64,000 nucleotides of DNA, taken from positions 434,001 to 498,000 of the forward strand of contig NZ_CP077769.1 in NCBI RefSeq assembly GCF_020386615.1. Reading direction: 5' to 3'. The number at the start of each line of letters is the position of its first letter. The stretch's first letter is position 1. The notes under the pieces were generated by a model. That model did not search any database. It saw only the letters and a list, made by a program, of their open reading frames with translations, and had not been told where the DNA came from. This stretch comes from Chitinophaga pendula (GTDB lineage: Bacteria; Bacteroidota; Bacteroidia; Chitinophagales; Chitinophagaceae). Positions 43,362-51,898 of this stretch are shown piece by piece. Both the position numbers and the translations under genes were made by a program.

Positions 43362-45551
43362 ATGATGCAAGTAATGACAAGGTCGGTTTTGCTATTGGAT
43401 ATCAGCTTGCCCTTAAAGGACCCTATTCCTATTTTTTCGCTGGTACTGTTTATTATCCTGCTGGCGCCTATTATCCTGCGGAAGTTCCGGATACCCAGTA
43501 TTATAGGGTTGATACTGGCGGGTATGGCGATCGGGGATCATGGATTCCAGGTGATAGAGAAGGGGAGTATCGACCTTTTTGGCAAGGCGGGGTTATTGTA
43601 TATTATGTTCCTGGCGGGGCTGGAGCTGGATATGACGGAGTTCAGGAAGAATAAGCACCGGAGTATGGTATTTGGAGCCTTTACTTTTTTCTTGCCGTTG
43701 ATATTGGGTTACCTGGTGTGTACGTACTGGTTGCATTTCAATTTTATGGCATCGTTGCTGGTGTCGAGCATGTTTGCTACGCATACGCTGGTGGCGTATC
43801 CGTTGGCTAGCAGATTGGGTATTACCAAAAATGAGGCGGTGACGGTAGCAGTCGGCGGTACTATTATAACGGATACGGCCGTACTGTTGATACTGGCTAT
43901 TATCACGGGAGCGGAGAAGGGGAATCTGAATACGGATTTCTGGGTGCGGCTGGGTGTTTCGCTGGCGGTATTTGCAGCGATCATCCTGTGGATATTCCCG
44001 ATGATAGGGCGATGGTTTTTCAAAAAGATCAAGGACGATAAGACTTCTCACTTTGTGTTTGTGCTGGCATTGGTGTTTCTTTCTGCTTTCCTGGCTGAGC
44101 TGGCCGGTGTGGAAGGTATCATTGGTGCGTTTCTGGCAGGATTGGCGTTGAACCAGCTGATACCGCATACTTCGCCGTTGATGAACCGGATCGAATTTAC
44201 CGGTAATGCGTTGTTCATTCCTTTTTTCCTGATCAGTGTGGGCATGCTGGTGGATCTGCGGGTGTTGCTGAAAGGGCCGGAGGCGTTGATCATTGCTGGT
44301 TCACTTACGGCGATGGCTCTACTGAGTAAGTGGCTGGCGGCTTATTTCACGCAATTATCATTTAAGTATACAAGTACGCAACGGAATATCATCTTCGGGT
44401 TGAGCAGTGCGCATGCGGCGGCTACTATTGCGGTGATACTGATCGGGTATAATATGGGGCTGATCGATGAGCATGTATTGAATGGTACGGTGATATTGAT
44501 CCTGATCACCTGTATGGTAGGATCGTTTGTGACGGAGAGTGCGGGACGTAAGCTGGCGATTGTGGAAGCGGAGCGTAAGCCGGAGATGCGCGGTGGCCCG
44601 GAGCGTATGTTGGTACCGGTATCTAATGCGGCCAGGATAGAGTCGCTGCTGGACTTTGCCGTCATGATCAAGGATGGGCAGACGGATTCGCCTATTTATC
44701 CGTTGGCGGTGGTACAGGATAATGAAGAAGCTAAAGAGAAGGTACACCTGACGAACAAGATGATGGAAAAGGCGATCATACATGCGGCGGCGACGGAGAG
44801 TAAAGTACAGGTAGTGACACGTATAGACCTGAACGTGTCTGACGGGATTGCCCGTGCTGCCAAGGAGTTGATGATCACAGATGTGATATTGGGTTGGACA
44901 GATAAAACGAGTACGACGGAGCGTTTGTTCGGTTCTATATTTGGTACTACGCTGGAGAACGTGTTACGGAGTGTATGGGAGACGATCTATGTTTGTGACT
45001 TCCCTAATCCGTTAAACACGACCAAAAAAATGGTGATGATATTACCCCGGAATACGGAGTATGAGCTGGGGTTTGCGCATTACCTGCAGAAGATGATATT
45101 GCTGGCCAAGCAGGCGGGCGCCAAGTTACTGATGTGTTGTCATGATCATACGAAGGGGGCGATAGAAACTTTTTTACAGCAGAGTAAAACCAGTGTGGAA
45201 ATTGTATACCGATCGCTGGAGGATATGGACGATTTTCTGGTATTGTCGCGGGAGGTAACGCGTAATGATCTGCTGGTGGTAGTGGCAGCCCGTAAAGGAA
45301 CGCTGTCGTACAGTCCGGGGCAGGATAATATACCTGGCAGGCTGAGCCGTCATTTCAGGGATCAGAATATCATCCTTGTTTATCCTGAGCAGACGGAGAC
45401 GGACTATATAGAGTCTGGTGTGCAGCCGGATGACCTGACGCTGGCGCCTATACAGGAATTGAACAAGCTGGGACGTACGGTGAGGAGGATCTTTACCGGT
45501 GGTCGTAAGGATCAGCGTCCAGATAACCGGTCGAAGGATAAGGACCAATAA
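43362..45551 (+). CDS. CPA2-family cation/proton antiporter with C-terminal stress-protein-like region
   Basis: It encodes 729 residues. About 12 membrane segments fill the first 400 residues, beginning with PIFSLVLFIILLAPIILRKF and RIPSIIGLILAGMAIG. The ion-binding region includes GTIITDTAVLLILAI, with Thr-Asp in place of the common Asp-Asp of CPA2 members. The remaining 300 residues are soluble with UspA-like nucleotide-fold segments such as KKMVMILPRNTEYE. The protein probably exchanges Na+ or K+ for protons at the inner membrane. A small pore-like gene follows by 12 bp. Confidence 0.92.
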   Translation: MMQVMTRSVLLLDISLPLKDPIPIFSLVLFIILLAPIILRKFRIPSIIGLILAGMAIGDHGFQVIEKGSIDLFGKAGLLYIMFLAGLELDMTEFRKNKHRSMVFGAFTFFLPLILGYLVCTYWLHFNFMASLLVSSMFATHTLVAYPLASRLGITKNEAVTVAVGGTIITDTAVLLILAIITGAEKGNLNTDFWVRLGVSLAVFAAIILWIFPMIGRWFFKKIKDDKTSHFVFVLALVFLSAFLAELAGVEGIIGAFLAGLALNQLIPHTSPLMNRIEFTGNALFIPFFLISVGMLVDLRVLLKGPEALIIAGSLTAMALLSKWLAAYFTQLSFKYTSTQRNIIFGLSSAHAAATIAVILIGYNMGLIDEHVLNGTVILILITCMVGSFVTESAGRKLAIVEAERKPEMRGGPERMLVPVSNAARIESLLDFAVMIKDGQTDSPIYPLAVVQDNEEAKEKVHLTNKMMEKAIIHAAATESKVQVVTRIDLNVSDGIARAAKELMITDVILGWTDKTSTTERLFGSIFGTTLENVLRSVWETIYVCDFPNPLNTTKKMVMILPRNTEYELGFAHYLQKMILLAKQAGAKLLMCCHDHTKGAIETFLQQSKTSVEIVYRSLEDMDDFLVLSREVTRNDLLVVVAARKGTLSYSPGQDNIPGRLSRHFRDQNIILVYPEQTETDYIESGVQPDDLTLAPIQELNKLGRTVRRIFTGGRKDQRPDNRSKDKDQ

Positions 45552-45563
45552 TTACTAGGATGT

Positions 45564-45908
45564 ATGCGACTGGAACATAAAATGCAACCGTTGCTTCCGA
45601 GAAGACAATTTGTGCACCGGTTATTACGGTATGGTGCTTATGCTTTATTGTTGATCGTTGTGTCGATGGTGATCGGTACGGTAGGGTATCACTGGCTGGC
45701 GGCATTAAGTTGGGTGGATGCGTATCTGAATGCAGCGATGATATTGACGGGGATGGGACCGGTGAATCCGATGGAGACGAATGCAGCGAAAATCTTCTCG
45801 GGGTTGTATGCATTATACAGTGGTATTGTATTCCTGACGGTAGCTGCGATGATGTTCACACCGTTGGCGCATCGGTTATTACATATTTTTCACCTGGAGA
45901 AAAAATAG
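45564..45908 (+). CDS. Small two-helix membrane protein, channel-pore-like without a canonical filter
   Basis: It encodes 114 residues (or 108 from the second ATG). Two membrane segments, near residues 23-46 and 79-103, flank a re-entrant-like stretch MILTGMGPVNPMETNAAKI. That topology and the AGLYALYSG-type second helix resemble the TM-pore-TM unit of potassium channels. The filter TVGYG is replaced by TGMGP, so normal K+ selectivity is not expected. The gene sits 12 bp after the antiporter and is probably co-transcribed. Function is unknown. Confidence 0.7.
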   Translation: MRLEHKMQPLLPRRQFVHRLLRYGAYALLLIVVSMVIGTVGYHWLAALSWVDAYLNAAMILTGMGPVNPMETNAAKIFSGLYALYSGIVFLTVAAMMFTPLAHRLLHIFHLEKK

Positions 45909-45967
45909 ACTGGTATTGTGTTTGAGGTAGGTGTTGTGAGAATTTTTTACAGGAGATGAAAAAAATA

Positions 45968-45998
45968 TTTGGTTAAATAAAAATAGTGATTACCTTTG
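45968..45998 (+). promoter_or_regulatory. Complete Bacteroidota promoter for the tRNA-Val genes
   Basis: TTTG (45968-45971), a 19-bp spacer and TACCTTTG (45991-45998) match the consensus. The expected start is near 46005, 36 bp before the first tRNA. Confidence 0.75.
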
Positions 45999-46040
45999 CA
46001 ATCCCATCAGACAAAAGGTTTGAGGCGAAAATTGAAAAAC

Positions 46041-46115
46041 GGGAGTTTAGCTCAGCTGGTTCAGAGCATCTGCCTTACAAGCAGAGGGTCGATGGTTCGA
46101 ATCCGTCAACTCCCA
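46041..46115 (+). tRNA. tRNA-Val (anticodon TAC), copy 1
   Basis: The 75-nt sequence folds as a cloverleaf: acceptor GGGAGTT with AACTCCC, anticodon loop CTTACAA giving TAC, T loop TTCGAAT, discriminator A. The 3' CCA is not encoded. TAC reads GTA and other valine codons. Confidence 0.96.
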
Positions 46116-46163
46116 CGAAAAAGATTGTCACTTTTCCGGATACGTTAAGTATCTGAATGGAAA

Positions 46164-46238
46164 GGGAGTTTAGCTCAGCTGGTTCAGAGCATCTGCCTTA
46201 CAAGCAGAGGGTCGATGGTTCGAATCCGTCAACTCCCA
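46164..46238 (+). tRNA. tRNA-Val (anticodon TAC), copy 2
   Basis: Identical over all 75 nt to the copy at 46041 and separated from it by 48 bp. Both are probably made from one transcript that ends at the hairpin at 46246-46274. Confidence 0.96.
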
Positions 46239-46245
46239 CAGAAAT

Positions 46246-46274
46246 AAAAGGTCATGCATTGCATGGCCTTTTTT
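46246..46274 (+). terminator. Terminator of the tRNA-Val transcript
   Basis: Stem AAAGGTCATGC with GCATGGCCTTT (one G-T pair), loop ATT, followed by a T run. It lies 8 bp after the second tRNA. Confidence 0.8.
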
Positions 46275-46330
46275 GTTTTGTAGCCTTTTGTCAGTCAGCC
46301 TAGTTGCCGGTGTAAAGATCATGTTTACAT

Positions 46331-46800
46331 TTAGCTGGTTTGGCGTAGCAGTTTCCCGGTTCTGTTGGTATATGCCCCGCAGTCTGTACAGCAATAACGA
46401 TATTCAGAATCCCTGCATACTAATTTTTCCCGGTTGATGATACCACCTTCACCGCAGCTGCTGATCACCTGTGCGGTGAACATGATCTCCTGTGAGGCAG
46501 TCAGGTAAGAGCAGCGTAGGCCCTTATTTGTATATGCTGGCAATGTAGTGTTCCGAGGGAGTCGAATAGGCAGTTAAAACCGTGTAGCTGTTTCCGTATG
46601 TTTATAACGGCGTTGGTGATAGCGGAGGGGTAGTCCCACTCCATGGAAATTGGCGGGAATACGGAAGGATCATCGACGAATGTTGCCAGCTCATTGTCGA
46701 GCGGATATTGCGAATAGGTAGAGGAAGGTGGTGTGAAATGGTAAGGGGAGAAAGGGAGGCGGTTCAGCGCAGCTCCCAATCTACGATATTGTTGACCCAC
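46331..46800 (-). pseudogene. Probable frameshifted small hypothetical gene
   Basis: Two overlapping minus-strand frames look protein-like and abut. The first (from about 46764) reads FVDDPSVFPPISMEWDYPSA and LHGFNCLFDSLGTLHCQHI, ending with a stop at 46501-46503. The second, in another frame, continues with TASQEIMFTAQVISSCGEGG and LVCRDSEYRYCCTDCGAYTN, and ends at 46331-46333. Both use codons typical of the neighbours, and the second has a Cys-rich tail that could bind zinc. A single frameshift near 46505 would join them into one protein of about 145-155 residues. No family is recognised. It might instead be two unrelated open frames. Confidence 0.35.
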
Positions 46801-48041
46801 TCTTCGCGGAAGGGGGTGGTGACTTTGATATAGTTGTCAGTATACCCTTCCATCATGTTGTCTTTGACATGACCTTCAAAGAGGACTTTGCGGGTTTGTC
46901 CGATATGTTGTGCGGCGAAGTGCTGTGACTTTTTGTGGCTGAGGTTGCGCAGCATTTTATTGCGTTCATGGCGAACGTGTATGGGTACGACTGGTTGAAT
47001 ATCGAGGGCCAGTGTGTTGGCTCTTTCTGAGTAGGTGAATACGTGCAGGTAGGATATATCCAGTTGATGGAGGAAGTCGTATGTTTCGCGGAAGTATGCT
47101 TCGGATTCGGAGGGGAAGCCGACGATGACATCTACGCCGATGCTGCAATGCGGCATGAACTGGCGGATGAGGGCTACTTTCTCTGCGTAGAGTTCGCGGC
47201 GGTACCGGCGGCGCATCTGGCCGAGGATATAGTTACTACCACTTTGCAAAGGGATGTGGAAATGCGGCATGAATTTGCGGCTGTTGGCCACGAATTCGAT
47301 GATCTCATTGCTGAGCAGGTTCGGTTCTATGGAGGAGATGCGATAGCGGTCTATGCCTTCTATTTCGTCTAGTGCCTGTATGAGTTCGAAGAAGCTTTCT
47401 TCTCTTTTTTTGCCACCTTCAAAGCCTTTACCGAAGTCGCCGAGGTTGATACCGGTGAGGACGATCTCTTTGGCGCCGTTGGCCGCCAGGGTACGGGCGT
47501 TGACCAGTACGTTGGCGATGCTGTCGCTGCGGCTTTTGCCACGTGCCATGGGGATAGTGCAGAAGGAGCAGTTATAATCGCATCCGTCCTGTACCTTGAG
47601 GAAGGTGCGGGTACGGTCGTTGATGGAGTAGGAGGAGTGGAAGCTGTTAACCTCTTCTATATCGCAGGAGCATATTTTGGTGCTGTCTCCTTTGGTGAGT
47701 GTTTTCAGGTGATCCACGATGTTGAACTTTTCGGCGGCGCCCAGTACGAGGTCGACGCCTTCGATGGAGGCGATCTCCTGGGGTTTGAGCTGTGCATAGC
47801 AACCGGTGATAACTACCATGCTTTGTGGCGCGCGGCGTTGTATACGGCGTACGAGCTGCCGGCATTCTTTGTCGGCGTTTTCGGTAACGGAGCAGGTGTT
47901 GATGACATAGACATCGGCCTGTCCGTCAAAATCTGTCTTCACAAAGCCATCCTGTTCCAGTAACCTGCTGATGGCGGAGGTTTCTGAAAAGTTCAGCTTG
48001 CAGCCCAGTGTATGAAAAGCAACTGTTTTTTCCTGTGTCAT
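46764..48041 (-). CDS. mtaB: tRNA t6A37 methylthiotransferase MtaB
   Basis: The ATG at 48041 (MTQEKTVAFHTLGCKLNFSE) gives 425 residues; the longer frame adds seven unlikely residues. The N-terminal UPF0004 domain has cysteines in HTLGCKLN, VINTCSVTE and VITGCYAQ, which hold one 4Fe-4S cluster. The radical-SAM domain has CDYNCSFC. The HTLGCKLN form distinguishes MtaB from MiaB and RimO. The C-terminal TRAM-like part follows. It converts t6A to ms2t6A at position 37 of ANN-decoding tRNAs. Two tRNA-Val genes lie close by but are not its substrates. Confidence 0.94.
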   Translation of the reverse strand: MTQEKTVAFHTLGCKLNFSETSAISRLLEQDGFVKTDFDGQADVYVINTCSVTENADKECRQLVRRIQRRAPQSMVVITGCYAQLKPQEIASIEGVDLVLGAAEKFNIVDHLKTLTKGDSTKICSCDIEEVNSFHSSYSINDRTRTFLKVQDGCDYNCSFCTIPMARGKSRSDSIANVLVNARTLAANGAKEIVLTGINLGDFGKGFEGGKKREESFFELIQALDEIEGIDRYRISSIEPNLLSNEIIEFVANSRKFMPHFHIPLQSGSNYILGQMRRRYRRELYAEKVALIRQFMPHCSIGVDVIVGFPSESEAYFRETYDFLHQLDISYLHVFTYSERANTLALDIQPVVPIHVRHERNKMLRNLSHKKSQHFAAQHIGQTRKVLFEGHVKDNMMEGYTDNYIKVTTPFREEWVNNIVDWELR

Positions 48042-48122
48042 AAAGGAGGGCAAAGGTAGCAACTTTTTATGTCATGGGCTGGTAAGGAATTTTTCCTTTA
48101 TTTTACAGGGATTTACACGTGT

Positions 48123-48575
48123 ATGCAGAGATTTCAGCGTTACTGGCCGGTTGTTTTACTGGCATTAGCATTATTCTTCATATGGAAGCAACATAGTTCC
48201 ACGGGCAGTGACGGATCAGGGCCATCTGTGCGGCATGTGACGATGCCGGCTCCTGTTGGGGCGGGCGGGGATTTTCCGGTAGCGGCGAATGGGGCCAGGT
48301 TGAGTCGTAAATCTTTGCTGACTTATACCCGTCATGCGCGTTGCCGGATGGATTGCCGGGAGATCACGAAGGAGGAGATCGAAGCGATCCTGGTGAATGG
48401 TAAGATGAATGAAGAGAAATCTGACTTGGCGGATAAGCCCTGTCCTACCTATGCTTTGGAGGGATATGCTGCTGATGGTCAACATTTAAGGGTAGTCTTT
48501 GCGGTCTGTGGTCATGAAACGAAGGTAGTGACCTGTATAGACCTGGAGCGGGATTGGAGTTGTGACTGTAAATAA
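48123..48575 (+). CDS. DUF4258 domain protein, membrane-anchored
   Basis: The ATG at 48123 gives 150 residues. One membrane segment (about 7-22) is followed by a Gly- and Pro-rich linker, then a DUF4258 domain: LTYTRHARCRMDCREITKEE and VNGKMNEEKSDL, with cysteines CPTYALEGY, AVCGHETKVVTCIDL and WSCDCK. DUF4258 has a small alpha/beta fold seen in toxin-like or RNase-like proteins and elsewhere; here it is anchored outward. Seven cysteines in the mature part suggest disulfides. Function is unknown. It lies divergent from mtaB. Confidence 0.8.
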   Translation: MQRFQRYWPVVLLALALFFIWKQHSSTGSDGSGPSVRHVTMPAPVGAGGDFPVAANGARLSRKSLLTYTRHARCRMDCREITKEEIEAILVNGKMNEEKSDLADKPCPTYALEGYAADGQHLRVVFAVCGHETKVVTCIDLERDWSCDCK

Positions 48576-48662
48576 ATCGCGGAATAAACGGAAGGCGCCA
48601 CTCTTTGTAGGAAATTGCTTATTTTTCGGCTTGATTCAAGCCCAATTTACAATATAGTATTG

Positions 48663-49448
48663 ATGAAGCTCAAGAATGTGTTGATACGGCCGTTACATGC
48701 CTTGTATGTTATTTATGCTACGATCATGTGGCTGGCTATTATGTTCCTGATATTGCCTTTTATTTTTCTGGCTTCTCTGCTGGGCAGGTACAAGGGGGGG
48801 AACATTATTTTTTACTTCCTCCGTTTCTGGGCGATCACTTGGTTTCCGCTGGTGGGGATCATTACGCGGCGTATTTATGCGCCCGGGGTAAGGGCGCTCA
48901 AGGAGCCCTGCATTTTTGTAGTCAATCACCGGTCTTACCTGGATGCTGCGTTGGCGGTGAAGATCATGCGTTTGCCATTCCGGCCATTAGGTAAGGTAGA
49001 GATGTCGAAGATACCCATCTTCGGATTTATCTACCGTAATTCTGTGGTGCCTGTAGACCGTTCCAATGCGCGCGCGCGCGCCAAGAGTGTACGGGAGATG
49101 ATGGCGGCGCTGAAGGAAGGTATTTCTATATTGATCTTTCCGGAAGGTACTACCAATGAATCGGAAGCACCTTTGCGCAGCTTTCACAACGGTGCTTTTA
49201 AAATTGCTATAGAAACGCAGACACCTATTCATCCGGTATTGTACCTGGACTGTAAGCAGCGTTTGCCGCACGATAAAGGATTTTTCAGTCTTACGCCCGG
49301 CCGTTGCCGCATTGTGTATATGCAGCCGGTGCCGGTAGCGGGGCTGACGATAGACGATATTCCCACCCTCAAGCAGCAGGTATTTGAACTCATGGAAGCC
49401 GAGCTGCGTAAATACCATCACTATCCAACCTTACAGCCAGTAGGATGA
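48663..49448 (+). CDS. 1-acyl-glycerol-3-phosphate acyltransferase-like protein
   Basis: The ATG at 48663 gives 261 residues; the ORF extends upstream without need. Hydrophobic segments at about 13-40 anchor it in the inner membrane. The PlsC motifs are FVVNHRSYLDAAL (H-x4-D, catalytic), VPVDRSNARARAKSV, and LIFPEGTTNESEAPLRSFHN. Such enzymes acylate lysophosphatidic acid or related lipids. A run of alternating GC at about 49068-49081 encodes NARARAK. The stop overlaps the priA start (ATGA), so the two are translationally coupled. Confidence 0.9.
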   Translation: MKLKNVLIRPLHALYVIYATIMWLAIMFLILPFIFLASLLGRYKGGNIIFYFLRFWAITWFPLVGIITRRIYAPGVRALKEPCIFVVNHRSYLDAALAVKIMRLPFRPLGKVEMSKIPIFGFIYRNSVVPVDRSNARARAKSVREMMAALKEGISILIFPEGTTNESEAPLRSFHNGAFKIAIETQTPIHPVLYLDCKQRLPHDKGFFSLTPGRCRIVYMQPVPVAGLTIDDIPTLKQQVFELMEAELRKYHHYPTLQPVG

Positions 49449-51889
49449 AGTATGCCGATGTGATATTGCCACTGGCATTGCCTAAAGTATATACTTACAC
49501 GGTGCCGGAACACCTGGAGTCGCTGATACAGGCGGGTTCGCGTGTAGCGGTGCAATTGGGTAAGCAGAAAAAATATGCAGGTATTGTCAAGCAGGTACAT
49601 ATCCAGGCGCCGGCATACAAGACCAAACCTGTCCTGGATGTGCTGGATAAAGAGCCGGTATTATATCCCACCCAATTACAGTTCTGGCAGTGGATCGCTG
49701 ACTATTACATGTGTACGGAAGGCGAGGTGCTGAATGCGGCCTTGCCTGCTCACCTGAAGCTGTCGAGCGAGACCTTGCTATTATTCAACGATGCTTACGG
49801 AGAGGATTTTACTGCGCTGGATGAGGATGAATATCTCATTGCGGAGGCGTTGCTGATCCGTAAGGAGCTACGTATTGAAGAAGTACAGCTGATACTCGAC
49901 AAGTCAGAGGTATACTCGGTGATCAAAAAGCTGATCGAGAAGAAGGTATGCCTGGTGTACGAGGAGCTGAAAGAAGTATATAAGGAGAAGAAGGAGAAGT
50001 ATGTGCAGCTGCAGGCTGCTTACCAGGATGATGAGCGCTTGTCGGCGCTTTTTGACGAGTTAGGGCGGGCACCCAAACAGATGGAGTTACTGCTGGCGTA
50101 CCTGCACCTGATGAAAACGCAGGGGGAGGTATTACAGAAGGAGCTGTTGAAGAAATCGGGGGCGACGACGGCTCAGTTAAACGGGTTGGTCGACAAGCAG
50201 ATACTCCGGGTAGAGGAGCGTACGGTGGATCGTATACAGGGAGGCGGGAAGGTTACTGCTGATATTGATTTTATATTAAGTCCTGCGCAGGCATCCAGCC
50301 TCGCAGCGATCCGGCAGTGTTTTGAGGATAAGCAAGTGACGTTGCTGCACGGCGTTACTTCCAGTGGCAAGACGCAGCTGTATGTAAAGATGATCGAGGA
50401 GTATGCGGCTACAGGCAGGCAGGTATTGTACCTGTTGCCGGAGATCGCGTTGACCTCTCAGATCATTCGCCGGTTGCAGAAACACTTCGGTAACCGTATT
50501 GGTATTTATCATTCCCGGTTCAGCAACAATGAGCGGGTGGAGATATGGAACAAGGTAAAGACCGGCGAACTACAAGTATTGCTGGGTGCGCGTTCCAGCC
50601 TGTTGTTACCATTCCGGGACCTGGGGTTGATCATATTGGATGAGGAGCACGATACTTCCTATAAGCAACAGGACCCGGCGCCCCGGTATCATGCGCGGGA
50701 TGCAGCGATCTATTATGCCAGTCTTTTCGGAGCGAAGGTATTGCTGGGATCTGCCACGCCATCACTGGAGTCGTATTACAATGCACAGCAGGGTAAATAC
50801 GGGCTGGTGGAGCTGAATGAACGTTTTGGTGGTATTGAGATGCCGGAGATCGACATTGTGGATGTAAAGAAAGAGACGGCGGAGAAGACGATGCAAGGCA
50901 ACTTTACCACGGCATTGAAAGACCGTATTACACAAAGCCTGGCAGATAAGAAACAGGTGATCCTTTTCCAGAACCGGCGGGGATATGCACCTTTCCTGTT
51001 ATGTACTACGTGTGGCTGGATACCGGACTGTAAGCAATGTGATGTATCGCTGACGTATCATCGTCACCAGGACAAATTACACTGTCACTATTGTGGTACA
51101 CGTTACCCTTACATATATACCTGTGCGGCCTGTGGCAGCCAGACGCTGGTGCCGAAGAGTTTCGGTACGGAGAAGATAGAGGAGGACCTGAAGGACTTGT
51201 TTCCGGAGGCGCGCATTGCCCGTATGGATGTGGATGCGGTCCGTAACAAGGACAGTCATAATAAGATGATTCAGCTGCTGGAGAAGCAGGAGGTGGATAT
51301 ATTGGTGGGGACACAGATGGTGGTGAAGGGATTGGACTTTGAGAATGTGAACCTGGTAGGTGTGTTGAGTGCGGATAGTTTGTTGAGCTATCCGGATTTC
51401 CGGGTGAATGAGCGGGCCTTTCAGTTGATGGAGCAGGTGAGTGGCCGTTCGGGCCGTAAGCATAGTAAAGGGTCTGTGGTGGTACAGGCGAGCCGTACGC
51501 AGCATCCGGTGCTGCATTATGTGACGGCGCATGACTATAAGGGCATGTATGAGCATGAGATCGCGGAGCGGCAGCAGTTCAACTATCCACCATTTGTACG
51601 GTTATTGAAGATCACGTTAAAACATAAGAAACAGCCTGTTGTAGAGCAGGCGGCGCAGGTGCTGGGGCATTGGCTCCAGGGGCGGCTGACGCAGCCGCTG
51701 GTAGGGCCTGCAGCACCACTGGTGGCCAGGGTGCGTAACTATTACCTGCAGGAGATGCTGATCAAATTACCGCGGGATGGTAAGGTGATCGCACAGATTA
51801 AAATGATGCTGCGGGATATGTTTGTGCAGCTGCTGTCGGAAAAAAAATTCCGGAGCGTTATTATCACTCCGGATGTAGATACTATATAA
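49445..51889 (+). CDS. priA: Primosomal replication protein N' (PriA helicase)
   Basis: It encodes 814 residues. The 3' DNA-binding domain is at the N-terminus, and the helicase core has HGVTSSGKTQLYVKM (Walker A), ILDEEHDTSYKQQ (DEEH box) and GSATPSLESYY. The zinc-binding region contains eight cysteines, in LCTTCGWIPDCKQCD, KLHCHYCG and YTCAACG. PriA reloads the replicative helicase at stalled or repaired forks. It overlaps the acyltransferase gene by 4 bp, an unusual functional pairing that probably reflects only compact transcription. Length is normal. Confidence 0.97.
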   Translation: MKYADVILPLALPKVYTYTVPEHLESLIQAGSRVAVQLGKQKKYAGIVKQVHIQAPAYKTKPVLDVLDKEPVLYPTQLQFWQWIADYYMCTEGEVLNAALPAHLKLSSETLLLFNDAYGEDFTALDEDEYLIAEALLIRKELRIEEVQLILDKSEVYSVIKKLIEKKVCLVYEELKEVYKEKKEKYVQLQAAYQDDERLSALFDELGRAPKQMELLLAYLHLMKTQGEVLQKELLKKSGATTAQLNGLVDKQILRVEERTVDRIQGGGKVTADIDFILSPAQASSLAAIRQCFEDKQVTLLHGVTSSGKTQLYVKMIEEYAATGRQVLYLLPEIALTSQIIRRLQKHFGNRIGIYHSRFSNNERVEIWNKVKTGELQVLLGARSSLLLPFRDLGLIILDEEHDTSYKQQDPAPRYHARDAAIYYASLFGAKVLLGSATPSLESYYNAQQGKYGLVELNERFGGIEMPEIDIVDVKKETAEKTMQGNFTTALKDRITQSLADKKQVILFQNRRGYAPFLLCTTCGWIPDCKQCDVSLTYHRHQDKLHCHYCGTRYPYIYTCAACGSQTLVPKSFGTEKIEEDLKDLFPEARIARMDVDAVRNKDSHNKMIQLLEKQEVDILVGTQMVVKGLDFENVNLVGVLSADSLLSYPDFRVNERAFQLMEQVSGRSGRKHSKGSVVVQASRTQHPVLHYVTAHDYKGMYEHEIAERQQFNYPPFVRLLKITLKHKKQPVVEQAAQVLGHWLQGRLTQPLVGPAAPLVARVRNYYLQEMLIKLPRDGKVIAQIKMMLRDMFVQLLSEKKFRSVIITPDVDTI

Positions 51890-51898
51890 TCTCTTCTG

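Noticed and set aside
46041..46238. Direct repeats of 75 bp that could be attachment sites
   Set aside because: They are two complete tRNA-Val genes; no integrase or phage gene is nearby.
49068..49081. Alternating GC run in the acyltransferase gene
   Set aside because: It encodes NARARAK in frame and is a normal part of the PlsC motif region; too short to call a functional repeat.
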